A stretch of DNA of 64,000 nt from Nymphaea colorata (lineage: Eukaryota > Streptophyta > Magnoliopsida > Nymphaeales > Nymphaeaceae), in contig NC_045142.1 in NCBI RefSeq assembly GCF_008831285.2, forward strand, positions 501,001 through 565,000, read 5' to 3'. The position numbers were made by a program, and so were the translations under genes. The notes below the pieces were generated by a model. That model worked only from the letters and a program-made list of their open reading frames with translations. It ran no database searches and had not been told where the DNA came from. Below are positions 23,591 to 36,923 of this stretch, one piece after another; position 1 is the stretch's first letter; each line of letters starts with the position of its first letter.

Positions 23591-23920
23591 AGTTATAAAA
23601 TTAGATCGTCGATCAGTTTCATCCATAGTTAAGACATCTGATTTTTCAGTGCTAAGTCGAGGAATATATGTGTCTCGAAGAAGAAAGATTCACATTATAT
23701 TGTCGAATGTGGAACGTAAAGCAGCATTACTGTGAATAAAGGTAGCAATAATCAAAGTTGCCAAGGAAAGGAAATATACTTGCAGAAAAGAATTCAAGAC
23801 TTCTGCATATCATGTAAAGAATATAATATACAAAGTTGTAGCGCGTCCAAAGTTACATGCTTTTCATATTTTTTGGACATTTTCTTATTCAGACCTACCT
23901 TTCACCTTAATTTATAATCG
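23591..23920 (+). repeat. Dispersed repeat, copy 2
   Basis: Second copy of the repeat at 5583-5940, in the same orientation. It contains TCACATTATATTGTCGAATG, AGCAATAATCAAAGTTGCC and ATATACTTGCAGAAAAG. Confidence 0.7.
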
Positions 23921-24322
23921 TATATGTAGTGGCATGGTTTCCTTTGGATTTATTTATACTCGTTATATTGATGTCTAAATTATAAATTCACCTTTTTCCT
24001 GTGCTTTTATTTAATGTGTTAATTTAAATAAAAAGATATTGTAGTCAAATTACCTGGCAGAACAAAGGTCATGATTAATTTGGAATCAAGTTTGACTGAA
24101 AATTTGGTTACAAATAACAAAGAAGGCTGTCGAACATTCATGTGGAGATGTGTACAATTTCAATTAGATTGTGTGATGCCATTACCACATCGAACTTACA
24201 TCATCTCAAGAAATCTGGAGTTGGATTTGGACGCGACTGAAAATGGTATGTTCAATCTAAATTTTACAAATTAACTGTGAACTTGACGGAGTTATTGGGT
24301 AGTATTAACAAGTTTCGAATAG

Positions 24323-24617
24323 GGATGTCAATGTAACTGATTTGGATCAGACATTTGACCAAACCGTTTTGAAAAATGGGACATGGAAAAGAGTGTTATG
24401 GCATATTTAGAAATCGGTCAGATTTAAGTATATTTATGTCTGATGCCCTTACATATTTAAGTACTTGATCGGATTCAGATCAGATTTGGTTTTGAATGAA
24501 TATTTATGTCTAATGCCCTTACATTTAGAAAATTGGCCAGATTAATCTGAACACTCAAGAAAGTGGATATAAGTATGAGAATATATCTTATTCGAGTTTG
24601 ATCCGTTGACATCCTTA
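24323..24617. mobile_element. Small TIR element (MITE-like), copy 1
   Basis: Left end GGGATGTCAATG at 24325 and right end GTTGACATCC at about 24615 form short terminal inverted repeats. Both are bordered by TA (left TA directly, right after one extra T), suggesting a TA target duplication as in Tc1/mariner-type elements. The interior has no coding capacity and includes GATTTGGATCAGAC-like sequence. A second element with the same ends lies at 60018-60286. Confidence 0.55.
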
Positions 24618-27266
24618 GTATGAAACATGGTGGGAAGATATCTTTTATTATATAGATGAAACTGAATTTTGTTTCTAGTAGTAATAAGGACCGTAAGATT
24701 TTCATTGTTCAAATTGAAGGTGGCTTTTAGGAAATTGATTGGATGCGCAGAACCCATTAGAATTAAGACAACCGTTTGAGTAAATAATAAATCAATGGTC
24801 AACTTAATAAATATTAACCTATCCACTTATGAAGGGAATCTTTAAGAGCTGCTTGTTAACAGAAAACACTATTTTTTTTATCATTTTATAAACAAAAGTG
24901 ATTTTTATCGTAAAGCAAGTGTCTTTTATCCCCAAGAGGGTTGGTGAGTAGCGGGAAATGGTAAGCGGTTAGGTTTCATTTCTCTGAACTGCGAATAGAA
25001 AATCCTAGTATACAAGTTGAAGAATAGTAAAGCATCACCTCAAGAAGGCACGGAGAATAGTTTTGGATCCTCAGGAGAATAGTTTTGGACCTTGGAGGAT
25101 GAGAGGAGGTTTCAACCTTGGCTCAAGTATGGTGAGATTTTCTCCCACTCACCTGAAAAAGAAAACATCTTTTATTTATCGACTAAAAGATGAGTGGTTT
25201 TCTGTAAAAGGTAATTTTACATCAAAATTAAGCATCCTTGCGTAATTTTTTTTAATTAGCAAAACAAGACCTTTACGACATCTGGGGGGGGGGGGGGGGA
25301 TATTGGTCCGAATTGCTTTTTTCTCCTAGCTAACGTTCAATGATCAAAGGCATATTTTTGGAAAGAGCAGAAACGATTTCATCTAACTTTCAACCGGAAA
25401 TATGTGCCTTGAAATTCAGCCAATGCCGGTGATCTCTGTATCCATGTCCACGTATACAGAGTTGGCCATGAGAAATTTATATGTTGAATGCGACCGCGGC
25501 AGGGTGGATCACATGAACAAACTTCCTCCTTTTAATGCTTTACAATTAGGCCCACATCCTGACATTCGCCTTGAACGATCGATGAGATTTCATTCTCAAC
25601 ATAACTGCCGTAAATGACTTGCAGCCATGTCTACATCATCATCTACCCTTTTGTTGTTGTCATTCATATTCCGTTGCCTCTTTTTTCATCATCATCGCTC
25701 GTGTGAACCATAACAAATCACCCACGTATATAAGGGGCATTAGATGTATGAGTACTGAAATTTGGCAATGGAAGACATGGAATGAGGTGTAGTGCTCATA
25801 AATCATTACCTGACAGTTTGCACCAATAAATAGACCACGAATATGTTGACGGCATTATGCATTCCACATGAATCATGAATTAAGCAACATGACCCATGTG
25901 CTGGTTATTATTTGAGGAAGCAGCTGTTCAAAAACTTCAAAAGAGAGAGAAAACAAGACGAAACAAGATGGCAATGACTCTTAATAGTTCCTTCTGCCAC
26001 ATCAATTTGTCTGTTATATTTCTATCAAGAGATTGGCATTCGATGAGATATTAACAAGTTGAACGTGTGTTTGTACATCACAAAACATACAACCAAGTTC
26101 GTGAAATTCCACATTATTATAAGGAACTGCTTTTTGTTTAATTTCACCGTCAAAGTTTCCTCGTAAGGCCTGGTGGTCAGGGTCAACCCCTCCCGTCATG
26201 GAAAAGAAAGTTTTTGTGGGGTTTGATTTTTTTTCTTTTTCACTTGGGACTTCTTAGTTATGGTCATCAACACTATGAAAGAACTCCATAATTAGGTTCA
26301 TGTTTTCTTTAAATTAAATAACCTTTCTAGGCCTGATCTTCTTTTACTGATTAAGACAACTGAGACCATGTTAATAATGTTGCAGCTGGGCCAGGTGTCA
26401 TCAGTAGGTTTATCAACCCATTATATATGGTATGCCAACTAAGAGAGTAGGTAGTCCTGGTGATGTTGCACATTCATTGGGTTAAGCAGAGGCAGATGTG
26501 GGAAATTGCCCACACAGAATCATAGAAAATGCTAATTTTTTCATACTGATAATTTAAGACAATTTCTTTAATTTAATTTTCATACTGATCATAGTCTCTC
26601 TCTCTCTCTCTCTCTCTCTTTGTGTGTGTGTTTGTGTGGTTAGGAAAAGTGTTTCGAAGTCAGGAAATCAAGCTTAAGATGAGGTTGAAACTTCCAAAAG
26701 CAAGAAAATAATGCATGGCAAGAAGAAGGGGACATAAAAGTTCAATTGGCTGTAGGACTTTGCCGGAAACAGGTAAAGCGAACTGTTATCCGACGTCAAA
26801 AGCTGTGAACCTCTTTCCAGTCCTAACATGATGGCAGCAGATTTTTCTCTGCTTCCTTTGTCAACTTCTATTCTTGTTTGGACAAGCCAAGTGACAGGTA
26901 GATGCTGGTAAATGATTGACACCCAATATTTGACAACTGCAAATAGCGCCTGGTAAATATCGCCGAACAAGTCAAAGTGTTAGTTGCTTCTGTTGCCACG
27001 AAGGTGAGCTCCAATCACCAAGTCTTACGAGGACAACCCCATAACAACGTTGGGACTTTGATCAAGAGCCTTCATTTTCACGGGGGAAAACACATTGGTT
27101 GTCAGACTTTGTCACTTTCCTGGCAACATTAAAACCTAAAGTCTACTCCTTCTTGTTCTCAGGTCATAGTGTACATTCATAAAAAGTAATACGTGGTGTT
27201 CATGCTACTCAACCAGGAACCAGCTGCTTACCAGCATCGACAAGAGAAACTTGTGGCACCCATACA
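24618..27266. other. Intergenic; microsatellites only
   Basis: Contains a run of 16 G at 25284-25299 and a CT/GT microsatellite at about 26595-26635. Open frames at 25402-25617 and 26674-26970 show no family motif. Otherwise unremarkable AT-rich DNA. Confidence 0.45.
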
Positions 27267-27763
27267 GGGGTGAACACGAGTCGAGTCGAGCCCGAGTTCA
27301 GCCAGCTCAAACTTGGCTTAACTAATTAAACGAGCGGCTCGAGCTCGAGAATAACTTGATAGAAGCAGTTCAAGTTCGACTCGACAGTTATGTGTTGAGC
27401 TCGAGCTCAACTCGATTAAGGCTCGACAAACTCGTTTGAATACATGAACTATTACTTTGTCATAAATCGAGCTCGATTAGATTAAGTCTCAATAAACTTG
27501 AATGGGCTTTTGTATAAACTTACATAAATAATTAACGTCAATATACCAGTTTTTTAACATAAAAAACGAGTCGGATATTTAAGAAATCGCTACACATCAT
27601 TTTCAAGCCGAATTATTGTTCGAGTTCAGTGAACTCGAACTCAACTCGATTATGAACGAGTCGACTCATGAACTCAAGTTTGACTCGTTAAGCAAATGAC
27701 TTGGCTCAAACTCATTCACTAGCCAAACTTTAATTAGTCGAGCTACTCGTTCTTCACCTCCAA
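27267..27763. mobile_element. TCGA/CTCGAG-rich element with inverted ends
   Basis: Begins GGGGTGAACACGAGTCGAG and ends CTCGTTCTTCACCTCC, whose reverse complement starts GGAGGTGAAGAACGAG. That gives imperfect terminal inverted repeats of about 15 bp. The interior is dense in CTCGAG, CGAGCTCGA and ACTCGA motifs on both strands. Such elements are common in plant genomes. There is no coding capacity. The ends are approximate. Confidence 0.5.
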
Positions 27764-30700
27764 AAAAGCCAGCTAGTGCACCATATCAAAGGCAAATTGT
27801 GTACAGGGTGCGCAATAACCAAAATGCTTCCATTAAAATATATATATAATAACAAAAAAAACTTGTTAGAAAAGGTAAAAGAAGGATTGTGAAAAAGTCT
27901 AAAATGTCCATTATTTTATTAAAAAAACCCATCGCCCTTTGGTGCATAAGTGCGCATCCAACTCAATACGTCAAGAACCACCAATTTTGTTGGTATGTCA
28001 TTGAACGGTTTAAAAATTTTATGTTTTCAAGTATTGCAACTCGTATTTACGTTTAGAGAACGATATTATGAGCATTTTTAGTCGGCGATCGAAGAATTAA
28101 TAATTAATTAACCGGAAGATTATTCGAACCGATTGCATTAGCGCCAAGTTGGACTTAGTTAGGAAATCCATCAATATGGGATATAAAATTCGATGAGGCT
28201 ATCTGACAATCAATAATATTATCACATGAATTTTGCGATTTTTGTAATTAAAATTAGCCATTGTGAAAACCAATATCACATACATGTTCTCAACTGCCTA
28301 GAGGTTCCGACATGATTGATTACGTGAGAAACTCATCTCTTTTTAATTTTCTCTCACTTCCAATAGTAAAAATCCTATTTACAAGACAAAAAAACTTTTC
28401 GTTTTTTTTTCTCTTATAATATGAGAATATGGAAAACCTAACATTTCAATGGTTAAAAAATATATTATTTTTAAGCGTAATAAGAAAGTGTGCATTTTAT
28501 CCCGAATAAACTGATCAACAACAATAAGCGGCTTTACTACAACAAATATTCGAAACAGCGACCTTGGTTCCGCGTCGAAGATCAGTAGTTTCGACGTGGA
28601 AAACGCATCGCCAGCAGCGTTGGTGAAGGTCTCGTCGCAAATTGATCCGGATTCAGGACAGCTGCACATTCATGGTGATAAAAATGACCAAAACTTGGCA
28701 GTCCGATCTCCCATGTATTTTGGATTATCCACATTCTAGACCGCCTGCATCTCTTATCAGCATATTTTCTAAAACTTAATAACATACCCTAAGAAACCTG
28801 TGAAATCCCAATATTCACCTCGATCGATATCATGTGAAACTCGACCAAGTTCATGATCTCAGCCGTTCTCAAGGCAATGGGAGATGACCAACTTCATGAA
28901 CTCTTGGAATGGTCCTACCATATCACGTGAATTCTAACCAAAGATATGGAAGTTGGTGAAGTACTTCATTCAATATTGCTTGGAAATTGAACCCAATCAA
29001 CCAGTCTGAAAGAAGCCAGGAAACAAACACTTAGCCCAATGCATTATTTGTTGTTCACTCCTAAAAGTAGATTCCGAGGTCTCACATCCACTACCCAAAA
29101 AAAAAAAAAAAAAAAGAGTTTGTTGACCCAAAAGATTTTAGGGATGGTCTTGGTCAAAGGGTCCACCGGCTGGTCAAGGTCGGCTGAGCTTGCTCAACTC
29201 CCAATCCAATAAGCATGATAGTTGTTTGGACCTAGCCATGTCATTTTCCTAGAACCGAAACTGTTGTTGGTTCAAATAAAATTGGAGGAACTTCTTTGTT
29301 TTGGATATTAGTGGATCTCCGGTGAGATCCAAAATTCATAAGCACAAATTTAAGATGGTGTTCCCACGGTACAGCCCCAAAGAAAGAAAATCTCAAAACC
29401 ATATATAACACGAACGATTTTGGATATGAAGTTTACCAACTTTCATATCTAAAACTTCAAACGAAACTCATGCGATGTGGGAGCAGGAAGGCTTTAATAG
29501 TTCATGAAGTTGGTCTGTCTTCCATTGCAATGAGAAAGGCAGAGTTTCTGGTCGCGTTTCCCATGATATACTCTTATTTTCCACGTTTGGGTGGGAATTG
29601 AGTTCTAAAAAGCAGGTATTGATGCATTTATTGGGGACCTAGCGGGTTCAGATTTGGACAACTTATTTGCGTGGTAAATCAGGAACAGATCCAGTCGAAT
29701 CCGATATAGTTAAAGAAGAAGAAAATCAAAATCCTAAAACCATTTCGTGAGCATATATCCTTAAAGGCGTGTTTGGGTTAGTGATAACAAAAAACCAGCC
29801 TGACTTGGCAGTTGGACTCAAATTGGCGGAAAAACAATTCAATTCATCGTGCCACACAGTTTCTACATGTTTGAATATAATAAACCTTTTGTTGATTCAC
29901 AAATTTTCGGGATACAGTTTTTTTGAGGGGTGTAGTATAACTAGTTAGGTTGGTATTCGATTATCAGTTTAATTCATGTGGGTGGTACTTCTTTGGATCT
30001 CGATTGTCAGTTTAATTCATGTGGGTGGTACTTCTTTCATCGATTGTACCACTCCCTACCATATCCCAAAAGATCGATTCATTTTTTCCAGACATTTTGG
30101 GACGGAATGTCTTACGTGACGTTCCATTTGTCCCAATCAAATACATAGCAATTGGTAGAACGCTTGAGTCTCCAATGTCTGCTAAGCAGTTTCAATATTA
30201 TTCCATGAGCTTGGTGACTATTTTAACTTGGCCTTACGTATAACAAGTGGAGCCCTGATAAGCAGTGCTTCCACGGTTAGTCATACGGAAAAGACAAAAA
30301 TATGATAAGAATGAACAGACGTCCAAAAGTGGTTCTGCATTTGCAAGAACGTGAAAAGCAACGCTTTTTTTTTTTTTTAAAGTATGGCATATAATACATA
30401 TATATGTGGCTACATGCATGCACACATTCAATGTATGTAATTCTGTCTGTATTGTTTGGAATTCCCTAATAGAACCAAGACGGAGGAGGGTAGATCCACA
30501 CTGGGATTTTTTTTTTCTAAAACCTTTTAAGAAAATGTTTCCTTATGCATTCCTAAAAACCAACTTTCTTGTCATTGTTTTCTTCCTTTTCGTGATTATC
30601 AGTATTTAATGTTAAGTAACTATTGCACTTTCTTTATTTTAAAAGGGTTGGCATCTTGGGGGCGCCTATATTGTATAGTAGTGAAAGTTTAATTTTTTCA

Positions 30701-32351
30701 ATATCGGACTAAATTTTCTGATAATGAGGATGTTACAATTCACCTCCTTACAATACGCTTGTTCAATGCCTACACCTAGCTCCAGCAGCTAGCTTGGCGG
30801 ATCCTAGTCTCTTAACAGCTTTGATTTTAGTTTTAAAAAGAATAGGAATCAGGACAACTGATCATTTATCGGACTCCAAAATCTTTCTATGAAATAAAAT
30901 TTCTCATAATTAAATGTCACACAAATTGAGTACTTGAACACCCTTCCCTTCATGAAAACATTGCATATTGGGGTTGGCACAACAATGGTCACTAAAACCA
31001 AAATGCACATTATATGCTTTGCTTGGAGTGGAAGGTACTCGATCTACTCGGTTCAAGTAGTACAACCTCTTTATAGGACCAGAGTTCCTCATAAAGCGGT
31101 TAAAAGACAAAAAATATTGCATTTCATAGCACGCGCAGTCATAATAAGACAGTTTACGAAGATCTTGTCATGGATTAATGAAATTACATCTCAATAAACT
31201 AACTAATTTAGGGTGCTGGTTTGCTTCTATACCTCGTGGAATAGATCAGCTTATGGGCAATAAAAGCAAATCGATCGGTATCTATCTGTGTGTAAATAGT
31301 TGTCTATGTGGATTTAATTAACTAGGATGTACGTGCTAAACATATTATATATTTCAAACTTAGTCCATATTTGTAGGCAAGTATGCACGTCCAAACAAAC
31401 TAGATGGATAGGAAAGCAATGTGCTAACCATACTGGCAATTTTTTTAGGCAATGACCGGACGTAGCTGAGATGCATTTTATATTATTTTCTTCACTTTAA
31501 TAAAAAAATGATTTTTTGTCTTATAAAATAACGTATTTTATTGAAATGTTGTAAAAAAAATGTTGGGATATGCCAAAAATTTTATAAAGGAAAAATGGAT
31601 CATTCGAGACTTGTCATGTCATGTCGTGTTCCCGTGTAACTTTTTGACACATAAACACCCAAAAAACAGCAATAGGCATGTAATGAGATGGGTAGAGGAT
31701 CATATCGTATTGATGAAGAATATGGGGTTAAATTGCTAATTGGAGCAGAGTTGTAAGTAAACCTGATCCAAATCCATATGAGAAGTACTCATCGCATCCA
31801 TCACGAGACCCAAAAATCCATATTTTTTACCCAAAGAGATCCAAAAACTGTACTGCATTTTAGTGGATCTGGGTCTATCAAAGATTAGTCCCCTACATGA
31901 TCACACTTGGATTAATGGACGAATTTTTTTGTATACTTTAGGCTTCTAGGAGTACATCTAAACAATATAAAAGATTTGGTTTGTTCTATTTTGTTTCTTT
32001 GTCCGTCTACCTTTTACTTTTTTTTTCTATTAATTTATGTCGAGCTCAGGGTAGCTGGAGTGTCAGGCTAAGGAATCTTAAATTAATGGTCTATGAACCA
32101 TATCTTACTATATCATATCAAATTATGATCACATTTCCAGGTGGAGTTGAAATCAAGCCACATGTATGCGCTTAAACCAAGGGTGAGCTGGTTTATTCAA
32201 CCCTCTTCTTGAGGGGAACAAAAAACAACTGGGAGAGAAGCCCCTCCTCTTTTTCCCTTGCTTTCAGAGAGTAAAGTTGTTTGGGGACCTATGTGATGAG
32301 CGGGAAGCCCGTCAACTAATTGTTGTATACTAATTCCTTGAAGTTTAGGAA
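27764..32351. other. Long intergenic region; no gene supported
   Basis: AT-rich, with poly-A at 29098-29115, a 43-bp tandem duplication at 29958-30040, and scattered open frames of 64-100 codons without recognisable domains. The stretch 28520-28790 is locally GC-richer and may contain a decayed exon, but no motif was found. Confidence 0.45.
29958..30040 (+). repeat. 43-bp tandem duplication
   Basis: Two adjacent copies of CGATTATCAGTTTAATTC...GGTACTTCTTT; the second has CGATTGTCAG and a short 3' change. Confidence 0.85.
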
Positions 32352-32420
32352 AGTAGTGTCTGTGAGAATCGAACTAGCGACTGACCTTACACCGCATCAT
32401 TAGTCTGACTACCTATTGAT
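32352..32420 (-). repeat. Possible tRNA-derived SINE fragment
   Basis: On the minus strand, GCTAGTTCGATTCTCAC resembles a Pol III B box (GGTTCGANNCC). It lies downstream of GGTAGTCAGACTAATG, which faintly resembles an A box. The match is partial, no poly-A tail or target duplication was identified, and the call is weak. Confidence 0.2.
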
Positions 32421-32936
32421 AATTGATTATGGGAACTCACATGCAATGAGGGTCAAAAATAATCATTTAAAGCGTACCCTCTAACTAGATATAAGAAATA
32501 TAAACCGCCAATTAGTTAAGATTTACCACAACTTTCATAATTTTGGGTGAGCAAAACCACCTTGGTGGCCTTGTCATTTCGTGAGATGAGCATCTTTGAA
32601 CCATTTCTTGCGTAAAATTATGGAACCTCACGAAATATGAAGCACATATTCTAAACATCTAACTATTTGTCTTCAAAGCTTTTCCTTTAGCTCACCCTCC
32701 CAAATATATAGAGACCTTCTAAACAATTTTTTTTTGGGGAGTTCATTACGGTTGCAAATGGGATGGATTTAGTTTGGAATTCAATTGAATCATTTCATAT
32801 TATGGGAAATTAGATCTAATTTGTCATTTTCTATTATCTCAAAATCCATCTTAACCAAGCTCCAATGTTTTTGGGCATCCCACACCAGACTCAGACCCAG
32901 ACCCATTCACAACTATTATGCTCGTAATTAAGGCTG

Positions 32937-33325
32937 GGGATCAGGTTGAGCTTGCATCGAAGAATTTGAACTGAACCTATCTCGCTGGTCCCATTTACTA
33001 AATGGGCCGGGTTGGGCTGAAGCATGAGGTGAGGAGCCTCACTTAAGCTGGGTCAAGTGGAAAGATAAAACCTAACCCCACAATTGAACTTACTTGCATT
33101 TTATTAAATTTGTAAGATTTAAATGAATTGTTTGGAATTAAATCATAAAAAAGATATAGATTTTAAAAAGAATAAATATGAGTTGAATTTAACATTGGAT
33201 GAGCAGCGATACTTATTGCACGGTGACTTGAGTGGAGTATGAACTGAATTTAACCTAAAATTAACTGTCCGAATCGTGCCTCGTATTACCCCGGCGGCTC
33301 GGCCCAGTAACCAGCCCTATTCCTA
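32937..33325. mobile_element. GC-richer element with GGGCTGG-type inverted ends
   Basis: Left end near GGCTGGGGATCAGG and right end near CCAGCCCTATTCC are roughly inverted. The interior repeats words such as GGGCCGGGTTGGGC and GGCTCGGCCCAG. This resembles common plant dispersed elements that begin with GGGCTG. No coding capacity. Confidence 0.35.
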
Positions 33326-35560
33326 AGTGGAGCCAAGCCGAGGGGTTGCGGACAAGCAGGTAATATTGAGCGACGCTCGGGGCTAATTTACAGATGGACG
33401 AGATTTAGTGGTTGCTCTTTTTGGGAGCAACCCCCAGAAACGTTGTCCCAAAATGAATCAAATGATTCGGTGGTACTGGACGGGGTGGTCGCCGTTACAA
33501 CAGTCGGTCCGAAATGCCCGCCGACATTGCCGATAATGCCAATCATCTCCTTCCTCTTTGGATATGGATCTTTATTCAATATGCCCGATTCAAGCAATTT
33601 TTTTTTTTTATAAATGCAAAATTCTGTGCCAACAAAATAGTAGAGATCCAGAATCTACTTACTCAACTAACAAGAATACATGACCAAAAAATCAACGCTG
33701 ATACTAAACCGGATCTGGTGCGATATCCAAATCCTATTGAGATATTTCTTCACAAGCCGAAGAAAGGCTACGTTCCAAGATGGATCTCTAATCCGGAGTC
33801 CGTGTCCACTGCATAAATTCGGGTCATGCTTGACCCGAACCGTCTAATATCTGTTCCCAACTAAAAAGTGGTTGGAATCTGCAACCTGACCCAGAAGTCC
33901 GGACAAACGAGAATCTAGGGCATTCAGGTCTTTTTATTTGCTGACCAATTTCTCCCCTCTTCGGTTATCGTTATTGCGATTCGGAAGCCGAGTGAGGAGG
34001 TGAGGAAGGCACTCACGGAGCTTGGGTGCAGCCATCTGTCACTCCTTGGCCATACGCCACCGCTGACACCCTAGACAGGTCCAGTTGTTTCAAATTTAAG
34101 TCCACAAAATTTCCTCGATTTGTTTTTTCACACAAAAAACTAGAAGAGGAAAATGAATTTTAGAAATAATATTTAATAATACATTTACATATAATACATG
34201 CATAGTTAAACGTGCTTTTTGCTTAATATTAATTGGACTATACGTATCTGCATTGGATTCTTTCCATAAAAAATTTGAAAAATTTCCATCACCCAATTTT
34301 TGAAGCAATTTGAACTATTATTTTTTCACATTTTTTTTGAGCGACTAGGAGGCAAAACCACGTCGCTTTATCTTATCAATCCAAGTGTTAAAAACCCAAA
34401 GAGCCAAACCAACCATACAAAGGCTCGCCGGCGCAGGTTTGAAGCCCATGAGGAAGTTTTTTCAAAATATTTTAAAAAGACATGTGCATGTATACTTTAA
34501 ATATATATTTACAATAAGGAATGGTACTTAAATCTATAAATGTAAACCATCAATGCCAATATCATTAAAAATGCACTTTAATAAAAACATTTGTGAAGAA
34601 GCACGTTTGACTTGTAGGGGTGAACCTGACGTTTTCTTGTTAAGCCTTACAGGTTCAGTGACGGATACTTTAGCAATGCTTTTTAGGTCGTCTGAATTAC
34701 ATGACTAAAAATATGTATAATTATCGTAGGTCGTTGCAATATTCTTCTATAAATGGGTGGAAAAGTATCCTATGAAAAGTTACCTTTTAAAAAGCTATTG
34801 TAATGCAATATATATATACATATATATATATAATGCATTACAACACACACATGCAACCTATTATCGTCCTATATAACTCGAATCAATAGGGTCATCATGC
34901 ATCTCAAAAGCCATTTGATGCCTGCAAGGTTTTCTGCTTTCCATATGGTTACCTTTATTGGTAGTGAGTTCATATTTTCTTACTTCTTCCACCACTCCAT
35001 CCAGATTCCAAGTAAATAAATGCTTACGAAAGTGAATAGTTTTTTTGTTTTAGATTTAGAGTGTCTCTATGTTCCTGCCATCCATCATTCCACCACTAGG
35101 GCAATTTCATTTCTTTTCATGAATTCCTGTTCCAACCAATCAATCACGCTAAATTCAGATTCCATCACTAAAAGTCTCTGGTTAGTACCATGTTCGGACA
35201 TTTTTGGTGCTTTTATCGAAGATTTATGATCCTTTTAGGAATAGATTTTAAATATTTAGCTGCCTGGGAGATAATTTCAAATTTATGTGTGGTGTTTTTG
35301 TTAACATTATATTAAGCTCCAAAAGCGAGCTTTTTAGTGGGTAAAACAGACGTCCAAAATCTTAGAAACCAAAATACTGGGAAGATCAGGGCTTTCCAAT
35401 GGTAGCCAAACAGGATTTGGATCACAAATTCGGACTGCTCTTGTTGCACTTTTTTCCTTTATTCGCTAATTTCTCAATAAACTAAATTCCTAGTTTTTTG
35501 TAAAGTAATAAAAAAAGAAGAAGACCAATGTGGAGCTTTAGGGAGGACAAAGTCCAATAA
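33326..35560. other. Intergenic upstream of CDKA; nothing certain
   Basis: The open frames are short and unrecognised. A (TA)-rich imperfect palindrome lies at 34808-34835. Distal regulatory sequence of the CDKA gene could be here, but I see no specific element. Confidence 0.4.
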
Positions 35561-35847
35561 TGAATGAGGCAGAAAAAGAAGAAAAAGATACCTTACAATA
35601 AAAATCATCTTCACCGACCGGGCGGTCGGCCTCACGCAACAAGATGTGGAGGCGAAGGCCATGGTATCAGCTCCCAGTGGGAGTGTAGTTGGTCCAAGTA
35701 CACGACCGCACTGTCACTTCAGTGGACTCTCTCCCACGGAGTGGCGACTCTTCTTTAGTCAAAATTTCGAGGGAACGGAGGGCCGAAGGAAAAAAAATTA
35801 GCGGGGAACGGTTTAAGAACTGCGTCTTACACGTTCTCCCTCCCCCC

Positions 35848-35854
35848 TATAAAT
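35848..35854 (+). promoter_or_regulatory. TATA box of the CDKA gene
   Basis: TATAAAT within CCCCCCTATAAATTCC. It is followed about 20-60 bp downstream by a CT-microsatellite initiator/leader region (35870-35925), a common plant core-promoter layout. The start of transcription near 35880 is inferred from spacing. Confidence 0.7.
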
Positions 35855-35879
35855 TCCGTCCCTTTCATCTCTCTCTCTC

Positions 35880-36923
35880 TCTCTCTCTCTTTCTTGCTCT
35901 CTCTCTCTGTCGCTTGCTCTCTGGCCACCACTAGACATCAACGCTCTGAGCGTGGCAGACCCGCCGGAATACAGCCGCGGACGAGCGGCTGAGGTTCGCC
36001 GACGGGAGTGTTGTGTCCGAAGGTGACTTCCGATCACTCTTCCTTCTCCGTCTCTGTCGATCTCGTCTTCGTTTCTATGCTTTGTCTGGTGTAGAATCTG
36101 CTCTCTCGTTTCCGCGGAATGCTTTCGCCGTCGCCCCCTATTTTGATTGTTTTTGGCCCGGTTCCAAGCGATCTACGGCTTCGGTTTTGCTTCTGAGGCT
36201 GGGAGGCGCTGGCGGCTTCTTGTAGCGGTCGTAGTGATGATCGGCCGGGTCCGCTTTAGGTTTCGCGGTTCCGTTTGGGTTGCTGTCTGTGGTTCTTGCA
36301 GATGTTGGCTTTGTTGAGCTCTAATTAGTGAGGTATTGGCGTGCATTGTGTGTTGGATTGTTGATCGGTGGAGGTTTCAATCGGGAATCGGCTGAGATCC
36401 TAGTGCGGCTGAACTTGTTGACTTTTCTTTTCTGATGATGGATAGTTTGTTGTTTCTGGCTTCATTTCTTGGCTTTTATTCTTGTTTCTGTGTTTCTATT
36501 TCATTTGTTCAAGTAGCGTCAGAATTCCAGGGTGTTATCGAAGTTCGTAGAACTCCTAGCGCTTTTTATCCGTCTGCATTTTTTCCTGCGGAGGAATTAG
36601 TTTGTTTTTTTAATCTAAAAATTCATCGTCTTTTGTTCTGTTTTGCCAGTTTCAATCATTGTTCATTTTGTTTTCGTTCTTTTCTCATGTTCTATGATGG
36701 ATGTCTGCGTTATATTTTTATTAGCAAATCACAGTGGCTTTGTATTTTGTGTTTATATATGCAGATCGTTTATATTCGTGTTTGTGAACTCCGTCACGCA
36801 GTGTTTACATAATGTCATACATTGGTTTTTCGTTGTTGGCTCTTATGACTTAACGGTGTGGATTTTTTTTTTTTTTCTGGCATTAGGTTTGGATTTCCGG
36901 AGGCCTGAGTGTGTCTTGACTTG
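35880..36923 (+). other. CDKA 5' leader with probable leader intron
   Basis: From the likely transcription start to the ATG. The GC-rich, CT-repeat leader is followed by T-rich intron-like sequence ending in a strong polypyrimidine tract and CATTAG at 36881-36886, just before the ATG-bearing exon. A donor near 36019 (CCGAAG followed by GTGACT) is one candidate, but several others exist. A leader intron is known in some plant CDKA genes. Small frames inside this region are not called. Confidence 0.6.

Noticed and set aside
35813-36037. Arg/Glu-rich minus frame over the CDKA leader
   Set aside because: It is produced by the CT microsatellite read in reverse; not a gene.
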